A DNA stretch of 40,620 nt. Origin: Pigoraptor chileana. Taxonomy: Eukaryota > Opisthokonta > Filasterea. The translations under genes and the position numbers were made by a program. Below are positions 23,863 through 34,331 of this stretch, piece by piece. Below the pieces are notes generated by a model that saw only the letters and a program-made list of their open reading frames with translations, did no database searches and was not told the origin of the DNA. Position 1 is the stretch's first letter, and every line of letters starts with the position of its first letter. The DNA lies in assembly GCA_943704495.1 (NCBI GenBank), contig CALSCR010003182.1, positions 1 to 40,620 on the forward strand, written 5' to 3'.

Positions 23863-24430
23863 GAGAAAAAAATACACACAAACACGCATATACATGTATA
23901 TAAAGTATACACTGAATCGGAACGTCGGCAGAACATATCCTCCGTCAGGGGTGCTTCTGTTCCGTACACGTTAAAGCGAATACTGAAGTGTCTGTGGGCA
24001 ATCAGGGCCGCATAAGCAGCCTTGCCCCTGGTGGCAATGATGACACATACTTTACATATTCGGTAACAAATAAACATAATTAATCATATCTGGATATACT
24101 GGGGCAGCACACATAAACATAATTACCCATATATGTATATCCTGGGGTAGGGCTATAGCAGTGGCTGCTTATTTTCACGTTTATATCACCCCTGGTTCGA
24201 GGAACCGGCATCATTGGGCCACCATCCACTTGAAAAAAACAAGTGAATCCAGCCTTCTGTGTGGCAATATCTTCCAGGTTGGAACAATTCGTTAGGTTAC
24301 GGTTAATCCTTACGCAGTTAGTTAGCATGGTGTGTCAAAGCTGTCGTCGGTCGATGGCAGGAGCATCGCAGTGACTATTTGGTGGAGAACGTCGCGTTGC
24401 AGACTGTGTGTCTGCGAATCGACACAGAGA

Positions 24431-27400
24431 ATGGGGCCATTCTTTCAACATTCTCCAAGACCAGTCCGCACTTCTCCTCCGCATCTAGTTGTTCTCTTCT
24501 TTTTGGGATTGGTTTGCGTGTCGGCTTTTGTCAACTTTTCGCACGCCGTACGCAACGAGGATTTCCCTGAAACGCTCGATGCTACTGACGCGCGCAAGCA
24601 AGTTTATGAACAACAACAGCAACAACAGCAGCAGCAGCAGCAACAACAACAAGAACAACACAGCCATGGACAACATAGGTCGGAACGGGCGGCAGTGACC
24701 ATTGTCTCGCTGACATGGCGCAAATCAACCCTGGGATCCCTATCCCTCGCCTCCTCAATTATTGCGAACATAACAAAGCGCTCAGACTTCAAGACGGCAC
24801 TACAGTCAAAGGCTCCGATCGAGTATCGCATCTCCTTGGCGGCGGGTCGTTATCTGCTTTCTGATCTCATGCGTGGTGTAAATGCGTCCGTCGCGCAGTC
24901 ACTTTCTGTATGGCCAGCGACTGTACGCATCATCGGAGTGGGGATGCTAGCGACTTCACCCACCATCATCCTCGGTTGCACTGCTGCAGGAACGGCGACA
25001 AACGTAACGCTTGCAAAAACGCTGCGCGTCGTCAACGGGTCGATCATATTCGAAGGAGTTGTGTTTTCACGGGCGACGGGTGCGGATGGGTGCGAGGTGA
25101 ACCCAATCAAGTCAACGCTTTTGACGTCGTACGGCGTCCCGCCAGTGGGCTCGCGACCCGCAGATTGCGACATTGATGACTGTGCATGCATCAAGCGGAC
25201 GTCGTATCGTCCGTGGAGTATTCCACTGCGCGCATTGGCTGTTGCGGGTAACGCGACAGTCATCTTCAAGAGCGTCCGCGTGTCTGGACTGGCCGGACTG
25301 CTTGACGTCGACAATGGTGGGGTGGCCACAATATCCAACTCCACCTTCACAAACATAGACACGACCGCGCTCGGGGGAGGCAGTATCAATCCTCTTCTTC
25401 TGTTTCCGTCGTACATTGACACTTCGGACTACAAGGTTGCGTTCATGCGCATGGTGGATGCCGTGAGGGGATCGCAATACGAGGGACCGCCCGCGTGCTC
25501 CAGCAGTGACGATCGCATCACATTCACAGAATTTGTGCGCCCCACGAGTGACGCTGGCGTTGGCGTTGCTGCAATAGTCAGGGGCGGAGGAAAACTGACC
25601 ATCGACAGGACGTCATTTGCGGATATTGGGTCGGTGTTTGACTTGGATGACATGGCGCGATACTGGAGCGAGCGGTTTGTCCCCCCAAGCGGCTCTCTCG
25701 TGTATGTCGCTCCCGCGGGCGTGGTCTCCATGCAGAATGTTTCGTTTGAGAGAGTGCATATGAATCCCAGTATGACACTCGACGGATGCGAAAGGCTTAC
25801 TTGCTTTGGGTACATTGGCTCTGTCGGCACCCCGGGCCACCTCGCACCGCTCATTGAACTCGCTGGATATGAGCCCTCCTTCGCTCTTCCGTTGACAACG
25901 TATGACGATGCAGACGCTTATGGTTGGAGCAACCCAAGCCTCACCCCCACAAAGCTGCCTTTTTACCTGGTCAGCGATAGAGATAGTATCGAGCCTGCCT
26001 TGTGCGAGTTGGTGGGCCCGGCCGTGGTGACGGCCACACAAATAAGTGTGTCGGAGGCGTCGACTCGGGCAGTTTTTTTTGTCGACTCGTCTCGGCTGGA
26101 TGTCAAGTCATCGACGGTGGACACGCTACTTGGATCTTTTGTGCGCGTGAACGGGCGCGGGAAACCCGGCGTGTCTGCAGCATCTGCGAGTCTACGTGAT
26201 GTGCACGTGACGCATGCACCGTACGCTGCACTATGGGCCACGGCGCAGGAAGTGGAGATGGAGAGTGTTGGGTTTTTTCGCGAACCGTATACGGAATTTA
26301 TTGCGTCTATCGATGTTTCCAACTCTTCCTTTGGCGAATCGGACGCGGTGGATGTCAGGAATGCGGTTCTCGACCTTGGCCTCTTGTACTCGCCGCTTGC
26401 GAGCACGCCGTATATTCCCTCGAGCTACATTGACTCGTATTTTGGAACTGGCGAAATGGATCTCCCTGCGGCGTACTACATTTGCCACCCACAGGACTTG
26501 CGCGTTGCCCTTCCTTCTCTCTATCCGGAGGCGTCGGCCGGCAACGCACCCATTGTGGCCTTCACTGTGTCGTCTCGTGCCAGGATTACGATTGCAAAGT
26601 CGTCCATGGCGCAGTTGTACTCCGGGGCAGTTGCACGCGCGTGTGGCGGCAGCATTTTGTTTTCTGATTCTGTCTTTGACGGCGTAGGAGATCCGGATAC
26701 CAATAACGTCAATGCCGACGTTTTCGGAACGATTTTGTACAGCACGACGCCCCGATGCGGCTTGGACACACGCATGCTACACTGGTCCATTGCGGAATTT
26801 GTCGATTGTTCATTCACCACAAATCGTGGCACCGCAGTTGTGATTGCGTCGGACACAACGCTTGTAGACAGTGAGGCGCGGGGCCTCATGCATCCCGTCC
26901 AGACAGTCCACTTTTACAGGTGTTCATTTTCTGAATTCTCGTCGGTAGCCGAACCCGTCATGGCGTATGTGGGGCAGGGGCTGTCCAACTCTCTTGAATT
27001 TACCAACTGCTCCTTCTTTTCTTTGGCCGCATCCCCGAGCCCATATGACACGTGGTGCTTGGATCCAAACTACGCCTACGCATACACTCGTCAGTCGCCG
27101 GCACTTGTTGGCGGAGTGTTTGTGACGCACGCTCGTCTTGTACTTTCAGATTGCGCATTGACAAACCTGACCTTCTTGGGGGCTTTGGAGGGATACCTGA
27201 GCGAAGGAGGTGAGCAGGGGCGTCCTGTCATCGGATCTCTTGTCAATGTTGGCGCAACTTCGCTGAATCTAAACAAGCAAGATTTTGGAATTCCCGAGCT
27301 AGTCAACCTGTGCACTGACACTTTTCTCGACTGGAACTTTGCGTATGGTGTCGAAAATCTTACAATTAACTACGAACCGTGCTTTGGGGATCGGGGCAAG

Positions 27401-30400
27401 GTGGAGCTTGTACGCACTACGGTGACCAACGTGGATGGGGGCGCCGCGCTAATCATCGCGTCGGGTGGAGGTGTCGTTAACCTCGTTAACAGCACGTTCG
27501 CTAATCTGCGGTCGGTTAACGGTCCAGTGTTGGCATACATTGATCCCACGGCACGTTTTTTCATGGACGGTAGCATCGTGGAGAACGCCACGAGCGATTT
27601 TTTTACTCTGCCAGAACGGCGGCGAATGGATAGACAGGCGTGGCCCCCGTGGACTCTCCTTCCCGCGATTGGAGGTGCGATCACTGTCATCCCTATCAGG
27701 TCGGCGATTCAGTCTCCCTACACGCGACTTATTAAGCTGCGGAAGGCTCTCGTTAAAGATAGACACTACGAGCAGCCGCAGACAGTGTACATTCGGGGTG
27801 GAGCGTTCAGGGGACTGCGTGGCGTGGGGAAAATGTCTGCGGTTATTTCGATGGCCGCGCCGATCCAGGACGGAATCTTCTCTCAAAACACGGCTGCCCT
27901 TGTGACAAAGTATGGCGTCGGTATAACCGTGGACTGTGGGCTCGGTATTGCAAGGACACTGGACAACTACGACCTCACCATTGACGGCACAGTTTTCGAG
28001 TCGATCGTGTCGGACATAACTGCAATCATCGACGTGAGGACAAAGTCAACGCTTGCTCTCGCGCTTTGCGTGCAATTTGTCGGCATCAAGAACATCGCTT
28101 CGGACAGAGGAGGCCTCATCTCTGTGACAACGCCCGCTGACGTGGGTGTCCTTCTGCAGTCTCTGCGCGTCTCGAATGTGACATCCGGGGGAGATGGCAG
28201 CGTGCTCTACACATCAAGTCCTGTAACACTGGATATACACAGCATGAATGTCTCCAGGGTGTCCAGTGGAAACGGTGGTTTGTTCAGGCTGGTGAATCGC
28301 GGCGACCGGTCGACGGCAAAGCTGTACGATTTGAATGTGCAGGACGTCACGGCAGTCACCAACGGTGCGTTTCTCTCCGCATCCGGTGACTACAGTGTCG
28401 TTGTGTCCAATTCAAGCGCAATCGGTGTCGCATCTGTCGGAGGAAGTGGTGGGGTCTTTCACGTGGATGAGGACGTGAAGCTCGTGGTCGACAACATGCG
28501 CGTGTCGCGTGCGATGGCAAGGAATGGGGGAGGATTTGCGAATGTGGGTGGGCACGCTACTGCCTCTTTCAACTGCGTCGCGTCGAATAACATCTCCACG
28601 GCGGGTGTCGGGGGCATGTTTGCTGTGGGCGATCAAGCGAGCGTGAGCATCTCTGGTGGTATATTCGCGAACTCTATGGCTGAAAGGAGTGGGGGGTTTG
28701 CGTATGCTGGTGGTAGTGGACTACTCTCTCTTGTAGGTGGCGTTCGTGTGACAAATGCAAGCTCAAGTGTCGACGGCGGATGTTTTTTTGTTGACGACAG
28801 CGCTTTGCTAAGTGTGGAGGACTCGTCTCTCTCGCGCTGCAGCGCCGGTATGAGCCCCGGATCGTACGGTACCGGTGGCGTGGCGTACGTGCGCAATGCT
28901 GGCGGAATATTGTCGGGTGCTTGGAAGAATGTGAGTGTGCAGGCGTCGTATGCGGTCATCGGCGAAGGCATATACCTCGGCTACTCTGCAACAGGGTCCG
29001 GGCTGGATGCCGCCGTCTCTGGCATGTCGTATACGCAACCATGCAGCGTCGAAATGAGCGTGGACGAGAGTGTGGATGGCGGTGCTCCGAGGGCTGCGTC
29101 TGCGTCTGCCGTTGTCGGTATTGCCCCCGGCGGATACTTGAACCAAGTGCGGTTTTTGTTGAAAGATTGCCTGAATAAGTCCGTCGTTGCCACACCAACG
29201 CAGTCTGTTGTCGTGAGCCTAGTGCTTGAGAGCGTGGCATCGCTTCGTGGGAACTTGGCATCCGCGTGCGACGACCGCGGTGTGACGGAGGCAAATCGCA
29301 AGAATGGGACCGGCTTGGTCGGGACAACAGTTGCGGCATTTATCGATTCATCGTCTGTCGTAGTGCCGCCTGGAATTATACGCGTGCATGGAACACCCGG
29401 CGACTACGTTTTGTGTGCGCGGAGCGGCAACCTTCTTCACACGGATGACGGGCTTTTTAGCAGTGCCAAGATGCGGGTTTCGCTGTCACCATGCAGTGCG
29501 GGTTACCAACTTGTAGCGAATGCAGTGTCCGGACTGTGGGAGTGTGCAGAAATCCCGGCGTCTCCGGTTGAGTCGAGTGGTAACCTCGCAGTGAAGGTTG
29601 CCCCTGCCGTTGTCTGCGGGACACTCGCTCTTGCTGTCGTATGCGCCATGTTCGTGCGGTGGCGAATGGCCGTTCTTCGGCGAAAGCAAAGCAAGGAAAC
29701 TCACGAAGAATTTCTATCAAAGCACCGGTCGAAGATGGCAGAGCTGACTGCCTTTGAGATCCCACGCTCGTCTTTGGAGCTTCTCGGCGTGCTTGGGGAG
29801 GGCGAGTTTGGGATTGTGCACAGGGCGCGCGTGCTGACGCGGGAAGGACGTCCGAAGGTTGTTGCGGCCAAACTGTTGAAAGAAGGGTCCAGTTACGACG
29901 ACAGAGTGAAGTTTGTGACCGAAGGGGATATTTTGCGCTCCCTCCAGCACGAGAATGTGGTGCGTGTGGTGGTGGTGTGATGTCTGTCTCTACTCTTCAG
30001 GCATGCGCACAAAACGACTCCGAGTAGTTGTTATACCGACTTGAGACGCCTGATCTCCCCTTCTAAGCATCTCGCTCTCTGTCTCTCATTATTTGGACTC
30101 GATGTTATTGTGCATGTGCATTTGAACACTGAGACCTCTGTTTGTTCACGCTTCAGTCACTCTCATCCTCCTGTTTTTTCTCTTCTTTGTGTTTGTGAGT
30201 TCATGGGCACAGCGCCTAAGAAACCAACTTCAATCCTACATCTCTCTCTCTCCATCTCGCTTTGTGGAGTCCATGGACATAGCGCCTACGACACTGACTT
30301 CGATCTTACATCTTCTCTGTGTCTTCTTTCGCTTTTGCCTCAGATATCACTGTGTGCTGTGCTCACAGCAGAGGAGCCGGTCGTTCTTTGCATCGAATAT

Positions 30401-31971
30401 GCACAACACGGAAGCGCTCTGTCTCTCGTCCGTGGCATTCCACAGCAACGCCAGGGCAGCGACGTTGTCATGGCAATGCTTGCGTCGTTCACGCGTCAGA
30501 TTGCCGCTGGCATGGCGTTTGTGGCCGAGATGCGGGTCGTGCACAAAGACTTGGCTCTGAGAAATATTCTCATCTCACAGGTGCGTGCGCCGGCAGAATG
30601 TTTTTCATGTATAATTCGCGTCGTTCGCGTGTGTGTGTGTGTCTCTGTGTGTCTCTGTGTGTGTGTGTGTGTCTGTGTGCGTGTGTGTGCGTGCGTGTGT
30701 AGAGTGAATGCATTTGTGGCGAGCTCGCTGTGAGCCTTTTCTTACCGTGTCAGTGATATGGGGTACACCGAACAGCAAAAATTTGTATGTATGCTTCATG
30801 CACGGCTGCACAATAACACCATTTTCAAAAACTATCGGAAAATATCAACCATGCATAGGATGCTTTTGGCGAATACGTTGCCAAAATTTCCGATATGGGA
30901 ATGGCTTCCATACTGGCGTCAGATGTGGACACATACACAAAGAAAAACCGATCGAGGCTTCCTGTGCGATGGATGGCACCAGAGTCCCTGCGGCAACGTG
31001 AGTGGCGCCTGTCATGGCGTGTCTGGCATTTTTGCATCAACACTATCTGTTTTTATTCTCTGTTTTCCAACTACGTATTGTATGTTGACCGAAGGCGGCT
31101 GGCTTTGCGTTGAGCTCAGTTGTGAAAGACTTCGAGTTCGCCTGTTTTTTTTTCTCAGTCTCTAATCAGAATGTTGCAATTTCAGCGATGTTCGACTAAT
31201 GCTTATACAGCTTATTTTTCCGTTTGTGTGTGTGTGTGTATGTTACTTCGTTTTTCTTCTTCTTGTTTCCCCACACACCATTTTGTTGACCCTGTCTCCC
31301 GCTTTGGCGCACATTGCCAATCACCACACTCCACACACACTCAACTCTCTGTCTTGTGGGTGCGTGCATTCTTTTTGTCTGTTCTTCATGCATTCACACT
31401 CGCAGGCATCTTCAGCGAAAAGAGCGACGTGTATTCCTACGCCGTGACCATTTGGGAACTCTACAGTTTTGGATCCATTCCGCACGCGTCACTCACCAAC
31501 GCAGAGGCTGTACAGCACGTGATCGCCGGTGGACGTCTGGAGCAGCCTAGCCATTGTCCGCACACCCTATTTGTTCAACTTCTCGGGATGTGGCAAGACG
31601 ATCCCACCCGCCGCCCGAAATTCTCCGACGTGGTCATGTCGCTTGCGGACACGCAATTCACCGGTGGCTGGACATCAAAACAAGGGGGCACCGGCAATTA
31701 CGTGGACAAATTCGGTCTCGGCGCTTACGACGAAGAGGGTCTCATTGGTGTGGAGATGGTGGAAGTGCGACACCCATACGATGGGGCGATTGACTTTGCA
31801 CTGGAAGCACCCGCGCATCGCCATGCTAAGGCAACCTACACGCTTGTGGCGGATGTGCAGCCCTACGCAAATGTGAATGCATCCGCGCTGCGAACCGTCG
31901 ACGCTCATGGGACCCAACCGTATCTGGAGCTCGATCGGGCGGCGGAGTTCTTGGACGACATGTCTGAGTAA
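24431..31971 (+). CDS. Receptor tyrosine kinase with beta-helix-like ectodomain
   Basis: Four exons, 24431-29968, 30344-30580, 30859-30997, 31406-31971; about 2159 aa. The first donor could lie a few bases earlier, but 29968 best fits the kinase alignment. ATG 24431 is chosen because a signal peptide follows (hydrophobic LVVLFFLGLVCVSAFVNF, cleavage near residue 39); the frame upstream has no ATG. A poly-Gln stretch (about 60-78) precedes 1,600 extracellular residues of repeated G-G-x-F and short beta-strand units with N-x-S/T sites, like right-handed beta-helix/pectin-lyase-fold repeats. TM 1723-1743 and a basic stop-transfer follow. Kinase: GEGEFG 1789-1794, Lys1814 (VAAKLLK), HKDLALRN 1913-1920, DMG from Asp1937, then LPVRWMAPESL, a TK-group signature. 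The tail has tyrosines at about 2070, 2079, 2125 (YANV) and 2144. It should signal from the plasma membrane; ligand unknown. Confidence 0.9.
30190..30330 (+). repeat. Imperfect 70-bp tandem repeat, two copies, in receptor-kinase intron 1
   Basis: Copies share TCATGG-ACA-AGCGCCTA followed by ACTTC and TCTTACATCT, offset by 70 bp, inside intron 29969-30343. A weakly similar stretch occurs in intron 3 of the FN3-repeat gene around 2090-2115. Confidence 0.5.
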
Positions 31972-32553
31972 TCGACTTGACCAAATCATATATATGTGCG
32001 TGTCGCGCGCGCGTGTGTGTGTGTATGTGTGTGTGCGTGTGTATGTGTTTTGTAGTTCGGATAAACTGTTGGAAATATTTTTCTGGAGGCGGCTGATCGT
32101 GATCATAAATGTGTCATTGTCATTTCATTGTTTATCACTGAAGACTTGCGCACATTTCAGGAGGTTTGCGTTTGCTGAGTGTACATCGCTGGGTGTGGAA
32201 CGGAATGCGTGGTGTGTGCGTGCGTGTGAATGAAATGAATCATAAATAGAGATTCCAACGATTGAATTATGGGGCCAAAGTGCGCCCCTCGTGAAGTGTT
32301 TGGGCAAAAAAGCAAGCCGCATCACACATACACCGAGTCTCAACACAGCTTCCCATAAGCCTTTAAGGGGTAACGAAAACGAGACATGCACAGTCAAATT
32401 CGACTGTGGATACTCGTCGTACTGAGAATAAAACGCACCACACGCGCGCGTAAAAGTAGATGCGATCGAGTAAGTCAGCTGTGGCGACCGGAGTTCACAT
32501 TAAAAGTCAGCTGGCAAAGTGACGTCGGCGGCAATCATGGAACGCGGTCGCAG
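31972..32553. other. Intergenic, tail-to-tail between receptor kinase and ceramidase-like gene
   Basis: Contains a (GT)n tract at 32008-32050 just after the kinase stop and an AATAAA at 32427-32432 (plus strand), 455 nt downstream. The latter is a possible but distant polyadenylation signal for the kinase. No coding sequence seen. Confidence 0.5.
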
Positions 32554-33309
32554 TCACTTTGATGAGGACGAATATATCGGCAGACCCATAGACAGATCCA
32601 TGAACGCGGTGCACGGCGTGTGTCCCTGTCTGTTGGCTTGTGCGGATCGCACAAATCCCATAAAGAATGCCGTCGAGTAAAGCGCAAAAGCGTGCCACAT
32701 GGAGTGCCAGTGATCAAAGAGATTAGCCACCACGGTGACTTCATCCATCGCAAAGCAGAGAAGGGCGGGCAGTGCCAGCAACAGCGCCCATTCCCACATG
32801 TGTGCGTGCGCAGTGTACATGCGCGCGACGGGACGTCCGGCGAATACCATCATGGCGACAATGCCCACAAACACGGGCACGTGAAGATTATGAAGAGAGA
32901 GCAGCGGAGATAAAACCGCGACAGAAGATGCGATTACCATGGACGCCGCTCTCAATGACCCGTGATTAAGGCGATTGGACTTGTCAAGACGGATGAGAAA
33001 GAGCAGCATGCATATCATCCAACACATTACGCTGCATCTGTCGAGGACTTGCGCCGCCAGGCCTAGGGTCGCGTGGTAAGCCACACCGAATAGCGCCGAC
33101 AGGAAGTGCAACGCATAAGCAACGCGTACGGGAAGCCCTTTAGATCCAGCAAAGCCAATGCCGCTTACGATTAACCACGGGACGCATGTTGTTGTTGCGA
33201 CAAGCTCTGCGACGTAGTTTGTGTGCATGTAATTTGGCTCCCGCGAGTCGTTGATGCACGTCGGTGCGCCCCAAAAGGGTTCAGCGAATTCGGCAATTTC
33301 AACCTTCAT
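32554..33309 (-). CDS. Alkaline ceramidase-family membrane hydrolase
   Basis: Single exon, 251 aa. Alkaline ceramidases (ACER/YPC1 family, CREST superfamily) are seven-TM zinc hydrolases of ER or Golgi that cut ceramide to sphingosine and fatty acid. Compared with human ACER3, the N-terminal calcium-site residues are in register with a constant offset: D21, E24, N26 and E35. The zinc ligands are H79 and the C-terminal H202-x3-H206; D90 matches the catalytic-site Asp eleven residues after the first His, in H-A-T-L...Q-V-L-D. Several hydrophobic segments lie between. Odd point: the Ser two turns before the first His (S77 in ACER3) is Gly75 here. Lack of introns is unusual beside its multi-exon neighbours. 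It is head-to-head with the palmitoyltransferase gene. Overall identity is low, so substrate is uncertain; the family call rests on metal ligands and spacing. Confidence 0.82.
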   Translation of the reverse strand: MKVEIAEFAEPFWGAPTCINDSREPNYMHTNYVAELVATTTCVPWLIVSGIGFAGSKGLPVRVAYALHFLSALFGVAYHATLGLAAQVLDRCSVMCWMICMLLFLIRLDKSNRLNHGSLRAASMVIASSVAVLSPLLSLHNLHVPVFVGIVAMMVFAGRPVARMYTAHAHMWEWALLLALPALLCFAMDEVTVVANLFDHWHSMWHAFALYSTAFFMGFVRSAQANRQGHTPCTAFMDLSMGLPIYSSSSK

Positions 33310-34331
33310 GTTTCAATATGCAACATGGCATGCGACTCTTTGTTCTTTATGGTCATCGTCCGATCGGTGATGATATCTGTGTGGCCATATCATGCGACAC
33401 TTGATTACTTACGTTAACCATATAAAGTGAACCCATCTCAAACACAACCACATAAGAGCAGAGTCTTCCCATACATCCCATAAGCGTGCAATCTGTCCGT
33501 ACACGTGCAATATAAGGCGTGCGCCCACACTTAATATCTTGCTGGCTCTTTGCTAGAGGGTTACTTCGAATCAAAATTAGCGTTTGCCAACCGTAACAAC
33601 CCTCGGCGCTGTCCGGCACCTCCTTTTTGTAAACTTGCATCTTTTGCTTCTTTCGTAACTCTTATTATTAGCAATTCCGCAGTTCTGCAATAAACCCAAC
33701 AGATGCATCTCCATTGTTCATTGGCACTAAATAATATGATCACTGTTAGAACACTGCAACGCCTATGCTACCCACTATCATGCAAAATACACATACATAC
33801 AGTCTTGCATGCTGCAAGTGCAAGATTTCGCCGGAGTAGAACCAGCTCAATACTGGCATATTGACCGCCATAGTCGCCGGCGAGCCCGGGCAGCGGCTGA
33901 GCAGACGACTTCAGTGCATTTTCCAGATTATCCTTCGTCCACTGACCGTGAGAGGTCGCATTCTATATAGCGTCTGCAGTCGAATATAGCTTTTAAAGTA
34001 GGCGGCAGGGCGGGCAGGCGTGATGCCGCCGGTTAAAAAGTTAGTGCCCTGATTTCAAGTACTGAATGTACTGCCGGCGTGCATCACCGTCCCAGGCCGT
34101 GGCTCGGCCGCCCGTATCACGTGATGTCTCGCCACAGACTCAGTCTCAGTGATGGCCGAGCAGTATACCGTCGGCGATCAATTGCATCTGAACATTCTTC
34201 CCTTTCCATCTTCTTTACAGCCGCTCTTCCCCTAGCCAGCTCGTTGAAGTTTAGGAGGACCTCACTGCAGTAAAAGAATTCAAGAGAGTCACCACACCCC
34301 ACTCGTTGTAACACTCGCAGTTGTCGCAACC
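33310..34331. other. Shared upstream region of two divergent genes
   Basis: About 1 kb between the divergent ceramidase-like and DHHC genes; it should carry both promoters. I see no open frame with a domain, no microsatellite and no clear core promoter element. Confidence 0.5.

Larger units (their letters stand above)
22923..24430. other. Intergenic between the NACHT-myosin gene and the receptor kinase
   Basis: Holds the (CT)n tract, a 13-bp perfect inverted repeat at 23554-23583, a (CA)n tract at 23796-23861, and the presumed receptor-kinase promoter and 5' UTR. I see no coding sequence. A tRNA-like GGTTCGA at about 24190 lacks pairing arms. Confidence 0.5.

Noticed and set aside
24180-24260. 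Possible tRNA from a GGTTCGA-like T-loop
   Set aside because: No acceptor stem or D and anticodon arms can be drawn around it.
24332-24430. Start of the receptor kinase at a GTG upstream
   Set aside because: There is no in-frame ATG before 24431, and ATG 24431 directly precedes a good signal peptide.
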